Shown: piece by piece, positions 43,534 to 52,913 of the stretch
Layout: each line of letters opens with the position of its first letter
Position numbering within the stretch: position 1 is the stretch's first letter
Assembly: GCA_938041335.1 (NCBI GenBank)
Contig: CALIAF010000028.1
Span: forward strand, 1-64,000
Source of the DNA: an uncultured Ulvibacter sp.
GTDB lineage: Bacteria > Bacteroidota > Bacteroidia > Flavobacteriales > Flavobacteriaceae
Reading direction: 5' to 3'
DNA: 64,000 bases
Notes under the pieces: generated by a model
The model's input: only the letters and a program-made list of their open reading frames with translations
What the model was told of the DNA's origin: nothing
The model's database searches: none
Translations under genes and position numbers: made by a program

Positions 43534-46212
43534 ATGAAAAAATTTCTTAAAATATTTGGCATCTTTTTACTCATCTTAGTGATTGCACTAATTGCAGCAC
43601 CATTTTTATTTAAAGATTCTATAGAAAAAATAGTAAAAAGAACCATCAACGAGAACCTAAACGCAACTGTTGCTTGGGAAAGCTTAGACCTGTCCCTTTT
43701 TAAAAGTTTTCCGGATGCAGCATTAACTATCCATGACTTTAGTGTGATTAATAATGCACCTTTTAAAGGTGATACGCTAGCCAGCGGAAAAGTACTGAAG
43801 CTAGATATGGGTGTCACACAACTTTTTAATAAAGAAGATGAAGCAATAAAAATAGACGCACTATATCTTGAAGAAGCTTTAATTAATATCAAGGTAGACA
43901 AAAACAAAAATGCTAATTATGATATAGCCATAAAGAGCGATGATGTAGACAAAGCCGCTGGAGAAAAAACGGATACTGGCGGATTTCGTTTTGATTTAAA
44001 AAACTACGAGCTTAAAGACTCTAGAATTAACTACTTAGACGAAAGCACAGAAACCTATTTGACCCTTAGTGATTTTAATCATACAGGTCAAGGAGATTTT
44101 TCCCTAGCAACGTCAGAATTGGATACAGAAACAGCAGCTATTGTAACCTATAAAATGGGAGATGTCGCGTACTTAAATAACAACCGCGTAACGCTAGACG
44201 CCTTGTTTTTAATGGACTTGGAAAACCAGAAATACACGTTTAAAGAAAATGAAGCAAAAATCAATCAACTGCCATTAACGCTAGATGGATTTGTGCAGAT
44301 AAACGAAACAAATAGCGAACTAGACCTTGCAATAAAAACACCCTCTTCAGACTTTAAAAACTTTTTAGCAGTCATCCCAGAGGTTTATGTAAAAAATCTT
44401 GATGGTGTGACTACCACCGGAAATTTTTCAGTGAACGGTACCTTAAAAGGGATTGTAGATGACACGCATATTCCTAAAATGGATATCAAAATACGCAGTG
44501 ACAATGCGTCTTTTAAATATCCAGACTTACCTAAAGCGGTTGAGAACATCACCATAAGTGCAGATCTAATAAACAGGACAGGACGAGCTCCAGACACATT
44601 TATTATGCTTAATGGTGTCGCTTTTAAAATAGATGACGAGCTTTTTACGAGTAGCGGTAGCATTAAAAACTTAACTACAAATATGCTAATTGACTTATCC
44701 TTAAAAGGCACGCTTAATCTTGCAAACATAGAAAAAGTACTGCCTATTGAGCTTAACCAAGACTTGTCTGGAGTCTTCTTTGCAGATGCAAGAACAAAAT
44801 TTGACATGAATGCTATTGATACAGAACAATACCAAAGAATACAAACCATAGGCGAAGCGAGTTTGACAAACTTCACCTATAATGACCCAGACTTTAACAA
44901 CCCAATACAAATAGATGCTGCCAGTGTAAATATGAAGGCAGGTAATATTAGATTAACAGCACTTAAAGCAAAATCTGGTGCCACAGACATTGATGCCACA
45001 GGACAAATAGCAAACCTTATCCCCTTTTTAATGTCTAAACAAGATTTAAAAGGGACATTTAACGTCAACTCTAAGGTTTTTAATGTCAACGATTTTATGA
45101 CTTCGGAAACGCCAAGCAATGGAAATTCTGGTAAATCTGCCGCAAATAGTGAAGTTGTCAAAGGAGCAAAAATTCCAGACTTCTTGGATGCCCGTCTTAA
45201 TTTTACTGCAGACAAAGTGATTTATGATAACTTGGAGCTAAAACAAACCAAAGGTTCTGTTGTGATTAAAGACGAAACGGCGGCATTAGAAAATGTGACC
45301 TCGCAACTGCTAGGAGGCGATATCGCTTTTGGCGGAAATGTGAATACCAAAAGTAGCACTCCAACATTTGCAATGGATCTAGATTTAAGTAAAATAGACA
45401 TCACTAAATCTATCGAAAATCTTAAAATATTAGAATTTTTAGCACCAATTATGAAAAACCTTGAGGGTATCTTAAGTACAAAATTGAAGCTCAATGGTAA
45501 TCTAAACAGTGACATGACTCCAGATTTAAAGTCATTAAGTGGTGATGCGCTTGCAAATATTATTAGCGCAGAATTTTCTGGAAGCAAATCTCCCCTTTTA
45601 TCAAAACTGGATGAGAAATTAAATTTTATCAAACTAGAAGATGTTAGCTTAAAAGATGTCACAACGGCATTAACATTTAAAGATGGTGGGATTCAAGTGG
45701 CTCCCTTTGATTTTGATGTAGAAGGTATAAAAGTAACTGCCTCTGGTGGTCATAAGTTTGACAAAACAATGGACTACAATCTAAGTCTAGACGTTCCTGC
45801 AAAATTTTTAGGCAGCCAACTAGGAGGTTTACTAGCGCAACTAAGCGCAGAAGATGCAGAAAACATGACCGTCGCTTTACCGGTTACCATGAAAGGTTCT
45901 TTCGCAAACCCAACCATAGGTTTAAATACAAATGCCGCGGTATCACAACTAGCACAGCAGATTATTGCAGCCCAGGCAGATAACATTAAAGATGATGGGA
46001 TAAACATCATAAAAGACATCATTAATGGAGGGAAAAATAAACCAAACGAAGCTTCAAATACTAGTACAGGAATCACAACACCAACAGTACCTACCACAAT
46101 CCCTACTACAGAAGAAGAAGTAAAAGATGAAATTAAAGATATTATCAATGACGGTTTAGGTGGAATTTGGGGAAAGAAGAAGAAAAAGAAAAAAGACAGT
46201 ACTGATAATTAG
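43534..46212 (+). CDS. AsmA-like outer membrane biogenesis protein
   Basis: The 892-residue protein has an N-terminal membrane helix (FGIFLLILVIALIAAPFLF) and an AsmA head (NATVAWESLDLSLFKSFPDAALTIHDFSV). A long beta-rich periplasmic body and an AsmA C-terminal region (LSGDALANIISAEFSGSKSPLL, KVTASGGHKFDKTMDYNLSL) follow. A Thr/Pro linker and a basic KKKKKKKDSTDN tail end it. AsmA-like proteins are bridge-type factors for lipid transport to the outer membrane. The start at 43534 is preferred over a TTG 51 bp upstream because it places the membrane helix at the N-terminus. Confidence 0.9.
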   Translation: MKKFLKIFGIFLLILVIALIAAPFLFKDSIEKIVKRTINENLNATVAWESLDLSLFKSFPDAALTIHDFSVINNAPFKGDTLASGKVLKLDMGVTQLFNKEDEAIKIDALYLEEALINIKVDKNKNANYDIAIKSDDVDKAAGEKTDTGGFRFDLKNYELKDSRINYLDESTETYLTLSDFNHTGQGDFSLATSELDTETAAIVTYKMGDVAYLNNNRVTLDALFLMDLENQKYTFKENEAKINQLPLTLDGFVQINETNSELDLAIKTPSSDFKNFLAVIPEVYVKNLDGVTTTGNFSVNGTLKGIVDDTHIPKMDIKIRSDNASFKYPDLPKAVENITISADLINRTGRAPDTFIMLNGVAFKIDDELFTSSGSIKNLTTNMLIDLSLKGTLNLANIEKVLPIELNQDLSGVFFADARTKFDMNAIDTEQYQRIQTIGEASLTNFTYNDPDFNNPIQIDAASVNMKAGNIRLTALKAKSGATDIDATGQIANLIPFLMSKQDLKGTFNVNSKVFNVNDFMTSETPSNGNSGKSAANSEVVKGAKIPDFLDARLNFTADKVIYDNLELKQTKGSVVIKDETAALENVTSQLLGGDIAFGGNVNTKSSTPTFAMDLDLSKIDITKSIENLKILEFLAPIMKNLEGILSTKLKLNGNLNSDMTPDLKSLSGDALANIISAEFSGSKSPLLSKLDEKLNFIKLEDVSLKDVTTALTFKDGGIQVAPFDFDVEGIKVTASGGHKFDKTMDYNLSLDVPAKFLGSQLGGLLAQLSAEDAENMTVALPVTMKGSFANPTIGLNTNAAVSQLAQQIIAAQADNIKDDGINIIKDIINGGKNKPNEASNTSTGITTPTVPTTIPTTEEEVKDEIKDIINDGLGGIWGKKKKKKKDSTDN

Positions 46213-46316
46213 AAAAGAAGACCACTTCATTGAAAGAAGAAAGACCATCCCATACCTAACCTCAGGGTCTAGGGTGAATTAGGAAAGATCTTATGCAAAA
46301 ACACTCATAAACTCTG

Positions 46317-46391
46317 CTTGTCACCTTGAGCTTGTAGAAAGGTATTTGTTGGTACTCCTAACGAACAACTTAGACAATCTCAGTCTGACAA
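46317..46391. repeat. Diverged CTGAGCTTGTCGAAG-family inverted repeat unit
   Basis: The left arm CTTGTCACCTTGAGCTTGTA and the right arm ACTTAGACAATCTCAGTCTG resemble the units at 10364-10688 with several mismatches. It lies between the convergent ends of the AsmA-like and T9SS cargo genes. Confidence 0.7.
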
Positions 46392-46396
46392 TTTGG

Positions 46397-47116
46397 TTAC
46401 AACTTTACTATTTTTTCTAATATTTTAGCACCTTCTGTTGTTTGTAGCTCTAAAAAGTAAACACCTACTTTCAAACTCGCTATATCAAGTGTATATGTAT
46501 CAAAACTCAAAGTACTCTTTGCTAGTATCTTTTTACCAGCTACATCATAAATAGAAATAGATAGATTTTCTAAAAACTCATTACCTTTTATAGTAATTAT
46601 ATTCTGTGCGGGATTAGGATAAAAAACAACATCACTCAATTCATTTTGTGAAACACCGAGTGGCTCACTAGTATATATAGCTTGATCTCCATCTAGATTG
46701 GTTATTGTAAGCATAATGACATCATTTTCTTCTTCAAAGGAATAGACAAATGGGTTATTAGATGCTCCAGTATCTAAGTTATGGTAGATACTGAAATGTC
46801 TAAACATAAATTCAGTATCATCGGGTTGCGAACATTTACCTAATAAAACAGAAGGTCCTCCCTCGATGGTAAAGCTATCAGCTCCTAAATAAATGATGGT
46901 ATTTGTTACACCTTGTTTACAATTAGGATGCCCCACATTAAAAGTAGCTGTATTAAAACTTATCACACCATAGGCACTACCGCCTAGAAAATTAAATTCA
47001 ACTTCATCAAGTACTACTTTTTCAACATACCATTCGTTATCAAAAAGTTGAGGGTCTTGTGCTATACCCTGACAAACAACACAAAATAAAAGCAAAATCG
47101 TTAGTGAATTCTTCAT
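46397..47116 (-). CDS. T9SS-secreted protein of unknown function
   Basis: The 239-residue protein has a signal peptide (LTILLLFCVVCQGIAQ) and a central beta-rich domain with a conserved Cys pair (GHPNCKQG, GKCSQP). A type A T9SS C-terminal sorting domain spans about 160-239 (VVFYPNPAQNIITIKG, ISIYDVAGKKIL, GVYFLELQTTEGAKILEKIVKL, read in parts). It is exported by the type IX system. It begins 2 bp after the DUF2797 gene, so they share a transcript. Confidence 0.9.
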   Translation of the reverse strand: MKNSLTILLLFCVVCQGIAQDPQLFDNEWYVEKVVLDEVEFNFLGGSAYGVISFNTATFNVGHPNCKQGVTNTIIYLGADSFTIEGGPSVLLGKCSQPDDTEFMFRHFSIYHNLDTGASNNPFVYSFEEENDVIMLTITNLDGDQAIYTSEPLGVSQNELSDVVFYPNPAQNIITIKGNEFLENLSISIYDVAGKKILAKSTLSFDTYTLDIASLKVGVYFLELQTTEGAKILEKIVKL

Positions 47117-47118
47117 AG

Positions 47119-47916
47119 TTAATTATTTACAATAACCTGCACCACAAACCCCTCATTACTTCGCACATTAAAAACGGTATCATCTTCAAAAATGAGGTAT
47201 TGTCCTTTGATGCCTTTTAGCACTCCAGCATATTGGGGTGTTTTTTTTAAGTTGAGGCTTTTTAATTTTGTTGGATATTTAAGTACTGGAAAATCTAGAT
47301 GTGTTTCTGCGTTGTTCTCTAAAAAATAAGGCAAGGCTTCTTCTGGTATGTATTGCTTTAGCTTATCACGCCATACCACAAGGTCTTCATCTTGTATTTC
47401 ATTTTTAAGCATGGTACGCCAGTTGGTTTTATCACCTACATGATTCTTTAATGCGATCTCGGCGATACCAGCGAGATAGCGATTGGGCACTTCTAATATC
47501 TCAATAGCTTCATGTGCCCCTTGGTCAATCCATCGCGTAGGCACCTGTGTTTTACGGGTCACACCCACTTTTACATTGCTGCTGTTTGCCAGATACACAA
47601 TATGTGGTTTTAGCTGGACCTTTTTTTCATACTCCAGATCTCGGTCTTCAATACCTAGATGGGCCTTGCTTAATTCTGGTTTTATAATCCAGTCTGCAGC
47701 TTGCGGGATATCAAAAAAGCATTGGCGGCAAAAACCTTGTCTGTATATTTCACGATTTCTACCACAGTTTAGGCATTCAAAACCCACAAATTGAATAGAC
47801 AATTCTTTGTCTAATAATTGATTCACGTGTAAGAAGTCAGTTGCAAATACTAGGTAGTATTGAATGGGGCTTCCATTTTCCGTTTTCATTTTTGTAAGGA
47901 CACCTCGGTAGTGCAT
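47119..47916 (-). CDS. DUF2797 domain protein
   Basis: The 265-residue cytoplasmic protein has a Zn-binding pair CLNCGRNREIYRQGFCRQC and a central segment HIVYLANSSNVKVGVTRKTQVPTRWIDQGA (read in parts) that resembles the GIY-YIG fold. The family is widespread in Bacteroidota, with a proposed nucleic-acid role; function is unproven. Confidence 0.88.
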   Translation of the reverse strand: MHYRGVLTKMKTENGSPIQYYLVFATDFLHVNQLLDKELSIQFVGFECLNCGRNREIYRQGFCRQCFFDIPQAADWIIKPELSKAHLGIEDRDLEYEKKVQLKPHIVYLANSSNVKVGVTRKTQVPTRWIDQGAHEAIEILEVPNRYLAGIAEIALKNHVGDKTNWRTMLKNEIQDEDLVVWRDKLKQYIPEEALPYFLENNAETHLDFPVLKYPTKLKSLNLKKTPQYAGVLKGIKGQYLIFEDDTVFNVRSNEGFVVQVIVNN

Positions 47917-47956
47917 AAAAATTTGTATTTTTAGAAGCTTAAAGATACTTTAAAAA

Positions 47957-49477
47957 ATGCCAATCCCTTTAGTCAATTCTGTTGCTTCTTGGTTCTTAAA
48001 GAAACGATTTCACCAGATAGAATTATTTTTAAAATATCCTAATGAAGTTCAGGAAGAACTACTCACGTCTCTACTTTTACGAGCTCGTACTACAGAAATA
48101 GGGAAGAAATACGACTTTAGTAGTATCACCAATTATCGCGAATTTACAGAACGTGTACCAGTCACTACGTATGAAGAAATACAAATTGATATCGAGCGAG
48201 GGCGTCGTGGTGAAGATAATATTTTCTGGCCATCACCTATTAAATGGTTTGCAAAATCTAGCGGAACCACAAATGCCAAAAGTAAATTTATTCCGGTATC
48301 TACAGCGTCTTTAGAACAATGTCATTATGCTGCGAGTAAAGACTTACTCTGTATGTACCTTAACAATAATGAAAACGCACAATTATTTACAGGTAAGAGC
48401 TTACGTCTTGGAGGTAGTAAAGAACTATACGAAGAAAATGGTACCAGTTATGGTGATCTTTCTGCTATCTTAATAGACAATATGCCTTTCTGGGCAGAAT
48501 ACAGCAGTACACCCAGTAATGAAATCTCACTAATGGGAGATTGGGAAATCAAGATGCAAGCCATTGTAAATGAAACCATTCAAGAAAATGTAACCAGTCT
48601 AGCTGGAGTCCCTTCATGGATGCTGGTATTATTAAACAACGTGATGGAAACTACTGGCAAAGGCAACCTGTTCAATGTTTGGCCTAATCTAGAAGTATAT
48701 TTTCACGGCGGAGTAAGCTTTGACCCTTACATAGAACAATACAATAAAATTCTACCTAAAAACGAGTTTAGGTATTATGAAATCTATAGTGCGAGTGAAG
48801 GTTTTTTTGCATTACAAGATCGCAATGCTAATAAAGAACTTTTATTGATGTTAGATTATGGTATTTTTTATGAGTTTATCCCTATGGATACCTATGGTAG
48901 TCTCGACCAAAAAATAATACGCCTTAGTGATGTAGAAGTAGAAAAAAACTATGCAATTGTAATCACTACTAATGCTGGATTGTGGCGATATAAAGTGGGC
49001 GATACAGTTAGGTTTACTTCTGTAAGCCCCTATCGTATTAAAGTAACCGGACGTACTAAGCATCATATTAACGTATTTGGCGAAGAACTCATTATTGAAA
49101 ATGCCGAGGCAGCCCTGCGTAAAGCAACTCAAGAAACAGACTGTGAAATTGTAGATTATACCGCAGCGCCTATTTTTATGAAAGGCAAAGAAAAAGGTGC
49201 TCATGAATGGATGATAGAATTTAAAAGACCTCCAGGAGACTTTTCTATCTTTTCTAACTCCCTAGACCAAGCTTTAAAAGAAGTGAATAGTGACTACGAA
49301 GCAAAACGATATAATAACACCACACTTAATGCTCCTACGATACATCAAGCCCGTGAAAAATTATTTTATGATTGGCTAAAGAAAAAAGACAAACTTGGAG
49401 GTCAACATAAAGTACCTCGTTTATCAAATACCAGAAATTTTCTGGATGAGCTATTACAGCTTAATAAGCAAACATAA
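47957..49477 (+). CDS. GH3 family acyl-adenylating protein
   Basis: The 506-residue protein matches bacterial members of the GH3 auxin-conjugating family. The ATP-binding motif is KSSGTTNAKSKFIPVS near residue 105, followed by YGDLSAILIDNMPFW, ASEGFFALQD and the hinge DTVRFTSVSPYRIKVTGRTKHHINVFGEELI (read in parts). The plant enzymes adenylate acyl acids and join them to amino acids. The bacterial substrate is not known. It is divergent from the DUF2797 gene with a 40-bp gap. Confidence 0.92.
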   Translation: MPIPLVNSVASWFLKKRFHQIELFLKYPNEVQEELLTSLLLRARTTEIGKKYDFSSITNYREFTERVPVTTYEEIQIDIERGRRGEDNIFWPSPIKWFAKSSGTTNAKSKFIPVSTASLEQCHYAASKDLLCMYLNNNENAQLFTGKSLRLGGSKELYEENGTSYGDLSAILIDNMPFWAEYSSTPSNEISLMGDWEIKMQAIVNETIQENVTSLAGVPSWMLVLLNNVMETTGKGNLFNVWPNLEVYFHGGVSFDPYIEQYNKILPKNEFRYYEIYSASEGFFALQDRNANKELLLMLDYGIFYEFIPMDTYGSLDQKIIRLSDVEVEKNYAIVITTNAGLWRYKVGDTVRFTSVSPYRIKVTGRTKHHINVFGEELIIENAEAALRKATQETDCEIVDYTAAPIFMKGKEKGAHEWMIEFKRPPGDFSIFSNSLDQALKEVNSDYEAKRYNNTTLNAPTIHQAREKLFYDWLKKKDKLGGQHKVPRLSNTRNFLDELLQLNKQT

Positions 49478-49654
49478 ACCGTACATCTCGACTTCTAAGC
49501 GTGTACGATTCTTTAAAAAATCGACAAAAAACGCAAATCGACCGATTAAAAACAATCTGTAAAACCGCAGTATCAGGCACTTTAGCCATTATTCTATGAA
49601 AAACAGGTATTTTAACGAATATCTCCCTACGTTTGACGAAACGTTTGGTTAATG

Positions 49655-49686
49655 TTTGGTAGTACTTTTCTTACAGTATATGTTTG
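49655..49686 (+). promoter_or_regulatory. Promoter for the small lipoprotein gene
   Basis: TTTG at 49655-49658 and TATGTTTG at 49679-49686 are separated by 20 bp. The start codon at 49714 lies about 27 bp downstream. Confidence 0.7.
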
Positions 49687-49713
49687 CAGTGTTGAAAGCA
49701 ATAATATAACGTA

Positions 49714-49899
49714 ATGAAAAAAGTAGTTTTTATCTTAGCAGCAGTTATCTTCACAGTGACATTTTCGTCTTGTGGGACTTCTCATAACATTAAGAATAGC
49801 GATTCGGAAGTAGCTGGGTATACCTTAAAAAATAAAAAACAATTAATGGAACAGAAAATTCTTAATAAGAATTCTAAAACTGTTCTTGCAACGCCGTAA
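49714..49899 (+). CDS. Small lipoprotein, unknown function
   Basis: The 61-residue protein has a full lipoprotein signal (VVFILAAVIFTVTFSSC, Cys 20) and a short basic mature part. Its own promoter and terminator show it is a genuine monocistronic gene. Function is unknown. The upstream 236-bp gap after the GH3 gene holds nothing else recognisable. Confidence 0.8.
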   Translation: MKKVVFILAAVIFTVTFSSCGTSHNIKNSDSEVAGYTLKNKKQLMEQKILNKNSKTVLATP

Positions 49900-49921
49900 A
49901 TAGAGCATACATATTAGCCAA

Positions 49922-49953
49922 ATAACCCTTTATTATTAGAGGGTTTTTTTTTG
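49922..49953 (+). terminator. Intrinsic terminator of the small lipoprotein gene
   Basis: AACCCT and AGGGTT pair around an AT-rich loop and are followed by TTTTTTTT. Confidence 0.8.
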
Positions 49954-49956
49954 CCT

Positions 49957-50766
49957 TTATTTTACCTGAACATGAATATGGTCGTCGTGACGTACCGCTT
50001 GACAACCATGAAATCTTACCTTATTATTTAGCAATCGTAATCGTTTATTCAAGTGTGGCTCAATAAACAACTTTGAAACACTTTTTTGCTTTAAGAGACT
50101 CAAAGACAAAGCACGGGTTCCTTCTTCAGAAATAGAAAGGTTTTCATGTATAGTGCCCAGCGTGAGATACTGAGTAAAACCATAGTGCCAATACCCTTTA
50201 TTTTTACACGCTGCAGGTTGATTTACTTCTGAAATTTTAGGCCCTGCATAAATGCCATATCCACTAATGCCAGGCTTCAAGTTGTTGGTATTTCCGAGGT
50301 CGTCCTCATAAACAAACGAGATATCAATTTTCTTACCATCGCTATGACTCAAATGCGGCAACAGCGGAAAGCCATCTATAAATGGGAAGTTTGCATCAAG
50401 ATACACGAGTTTAATACCGGGATATTTCCGCTGAAAATCTACAGCTGATTTCTCTAAAGCAATATTCAAGGCTGGAGTTACATAATTTCTATTGGCGAGG
50501 GTATAAAAAACAGAATGCGCGGTTATCAATTGAGATGCTGCAACTCGCTCCCGACCAAAATGACTTGCTAACGACGGCACAATAAAGGCGGTAGCCAAAC
50601 CATATAAGAGCACAAAAACAACCCCTCTCTTCATTCTGTATTTAAATACTTTCCTTCTTATAAAAAGCATGGTCAACAAATAGATAAGCCCTCCTATTTG
50701 CGTGAGCACAGTAAGCAATATGATTGCGCTTATGTGAATTCCTATTTTTAATGCTTTCTTAAACAC
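49957..50766 (-). CDS. Membrane-anchored LAS-type (MepA/M15-like) peptidase candidate
   Basis: The 269-residue protein has two N-terminal membrane helices (AIILLTVLTQIGGLIYLLTML and GVVFVLLYGLATAFIVPSLA). A periplasmic domain has HSDGKKID (His-x6-Asp) and, near the C-terminus, RHDDHIHVQV (His-x-His). That pairing is the Zn-ligand pattern of LAS metallopeptidases such as MepA, which cut peptidoglycan. A catalytic role is inferred from these motifs; the overall family is not certain. Confidence 0.72.
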   Translation of the reverse strand: MFKKALKIGIHISAIILLTVLTQIGGLIYLLTMLFIRRKVFKYRMKRGVVFVLLYGLATAFIVPSLASHFGRERVAASQLITAHSVFYTLANRNYVTPALNIALEKSAVDFQRKYPGIKLVYLDANFPFIDGFPLLPHLSHSDGKKIDISFVYEDDLGNTNNLKPGISGYGIYAGPKISEVNQPAACKNKGYWHYGFTQYLTLGTIHENLSISEEGTRALSLSLLKQKSVSKLFIEPHLNKRLRLLNNKVRFHGCQAVRHDDHIHVQVK

Positions 50767-50778
50767 TTTTTGTCTTTA

Positions 50779-50824
50779 TACAAAAACTCCCTCTTGAGAA
50801 AAAAAGTATCTCAAGAGGGAGTTT
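50779..50824 (-). terminator. Strong intrinsic terminator of the tig-clpP-clpX cluster
   Basis: On the minus strand a perfect 16-bp stem AAACTCCCTCTTGAGA / TCTCAAGAGGGAGTTT is followed by TTGT. It lies 22 bp after the clpX stop. Confidence 0.88.
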
Positions 50825-50845
50825 AGTTGGTATTACTTCTGGCGA

Positions 50846-52078
50846 TTAAGAAACTGCTTTCAGTTTTTTAATGGTCGCCTTATTCAACTTTTCTTTTACG
50901 TACTCTACACTTACCGTTAGATCCTTTACATCTGTACCAGGAAGCTCATACATCGCATCTGTGAGGACAGCTTCGCAAAGAGAGCGTAATCCTCTTGCAC
51001 CTAGTTTATAGACGATTGCTTGGTCTACAATAAAGTCTAAGGCCTCTTCGGTAATCACAAGATCAATCTCATCCATCTCAAAGAGTTTTTTATACTGCTT
51101 TATGATGGCGTTTTTAGGCTCTGTTAAAATGGCTCTTAGGGTCCCTTTGTCCAAAGGATTCATATACGTCAATACAGGTAGTCGACCAATAATTTCTGGA
51201 ATCAAACCAAAGTCCTTTAAATCTCTTGGAATGATATATTTAAGCATTTGATCTTTATCTAACCGCTCTTCTTTGTGTGTTGCACTAAAACCAACTGATT
51301 GTAAGTTGAGTCTTTTTGAGATATGTCTATTAATCCCATCAAAGGCGCCACCAGCAATAAATAAAATATTTTCTGTATTGACCTCAATAAACTTTTGGTC
51401 AGGGTGTTTACGACCACCCTTAGGCGGCACATTTACAACGGTTCCTTCCAGTAATTTTAATAATGCTTGCTGTACTCCCTCTCCACTAACATCTCTTGTT
51501 ATAGAAGGATTATCACTTTTACGTGCAATTTTATCTATTTCGTCAATAAACACAATTCCGTTTTGTGCTTTTTCTAGATTGTAATCTGCAGCTTGCAACA
51601 ATCTTGTTAAGATACTCTCTACATCTTCTCCTACATAACCAGCTTCTGTAAGCACCGTTGCATCTACAATTGCCAATGGAACATTAAGCATCCTTGCTAT
51701 GGTTTTTGCCACTAAGGTTTTACCAGTTCCAGTTTGTCCCACAATAATGATGTTACTTTTCTGGATCTCAATATCATCATCGGTCTTGGGCTGGAGTAAA
51801 CGCTTATAATGATTATAAACCGCTACAGACATAACTCTTTTTGTGTGTTCTTGCCCGATAACATAATCATCCAAAAACGTTTTTATCGTTTTGGGCTTTT
51901 TAAGCATTAATTCTTGAGTGATTGCATCTCCTTTTTTATGCACCTCTTCCTCTACCACTATCCCGTGCGCTTGTTCAATACAGCGATCACAGATGTGCGC
52001 ATCTAGCCCCGCAATAAGCAGGTTAGTTTCTGGTTTTTTACGACCACAAAATGAACATTCTAATACTTCCTTTGCCAT
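50846..52078 (-). CDS. clpX: ATP-dependent protease ATP-binding subunit ClpX
   Basis: The 410-residue AAA+ unfoldase has an N-terminal zinc finger (CSFCGRK and CDRCIEQA). The P-loop [15 protein letters not shown], Walker [11 protein letters not shown] and the sensor regions follow. It feeds substrates to ClpP. It lies 71 bp after clpP. Confidence 0.97.
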   Translation of the reverse strand: MAKEVLECSFCGRKKPETNLLIAGLDAHICDRCIEQAHGIVVEEEVHKKGDAITQELMLKKPKTIKTFLDDYVIGQEHTKRVMSVAVYNHYKRLLQPKTDDDIEIQKSNIIIVGQTGTGKTLVAKTIARMLNVPLAIVDATVLTEAGYVGEDVESILTRLLQAADYNLEKAQNGIVFIDEIDKIARKSDNPSITRDVSGEGVQQALLKLLEGTVVNVPPKGGRKHPDQKFIEVNTENILFIAGGAFDGINRHISKRLNLQSVGFSATHKEERLDKDQMLKYIIPRDLKDFGLIPEIIGRLPVLTYMNPLDKGTLRAILTEPKNAIIKQYKKLFEMDEIDLVITEEALDFIVDQAIVYKLGARGLRSLCEAVLTDAMYELPGTDVKDLTVSVEYVKEKLNKATIKKLKAVS

Positions 52079-52149
52079 GATATCATCATTTATAATTCAG
52101 TTAGGGTGTTTGTCGTTAATAACGCTTCACCTTAACTTTCATTATACTA

Positions 52150-52830
52150 TTACTTTTTACCTCTGGTTAAAATTTCGTCAATCATACCGTATTCAAGCGC
52201 TTTATCTGCTTTCATCCAGTAATCGCGATCACTATCTTCATACACCTTGTCATACTCTTGACCGGTATGTTTTGAGATGATCTCGTATAATTCTTTTTTG
52301 AGGGTTATAATTTCTTTTGCGGTAATCTCTATATCACTCGCTTGTCCTTGCGCGCCACCCATAGGCTGGTGAATCATTACACGTGAATGGGTGAGTCCAG
52401 AACGTTTTCCTTTTTCCCCTGCACATAATAACACAGCACCCATAGAGGCTGCCATACCAGTACAAATAGTAGCGACATCTGGTGTAATAAACTGCATAGT
52501 ATCATAAATACCAAGACCAGCATACACACTTCCTCCCGGCGAATTGATATAAATCTGAATATCTCTAGTAGCATCTACACTTGCTAAAAATAACAACTGC
52601 GCTTGAACAATATTTGCCACTTGGTCATTAATACCCGTTCCTAAAAAAATGATGCGATCCATCATTAAACGAGAGAACACATCCATTGAAACGGCATTCA
52701 TTTGTCGTTCTTCAATAATGTTAGGCGTAAGGCCTACTGGGTACATGCTGCTTATTATTTGATTATAATAAGTACTGCTAACTCCTTGGTCTTTAATTGC
52801 AAATTTCTCAAATTCTTTTCCGTAATCCAT
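52150..52830 (-). CDS. clpP: ATP-dependent Clp protease proteolytic subunit
   Basis: The 226-residue serine protease has the catalytic Ser in [11 protein letters not shown], the His in [11 protein letters not shown] and a following Asp region. It lies between tig and clpX, the standard order. Confidence 0.97.
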   Translation of the reverse strand: MDYGKEFEKFAIKDQGVSSTYYNQIISSMYPVGLTPNIIEERQMNAVSMDVFSRLMMDRIIFLGTGINDQVANIVQAQLLFLASVDATRDIQIYINSPGGSVYAGLGIYDTMQFITPDVATICTGMAASMGAVLLCAGEKGKRSGLTHSRVMIHQPMGGAQGQASDIEITAKEIITLKKELYEIISKHTGQEYDKVYEDSDRDYWMKADKALEYGMIDEILTRGKK

Positions 52831-52913
52831 AAAATAATCTTCCTTTTCTCTTAAAATTAATAAGGCGTTATATGCTACAATATAACGCCTTAAAGATACC
52901 TATTTTTTTAAGT

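Noticed and set aside
43515-45662. Several minus-strand frames of 112-163 codons
   Set aside because: All are antisense to the AsmA-like gene and lack any recognisable motif.
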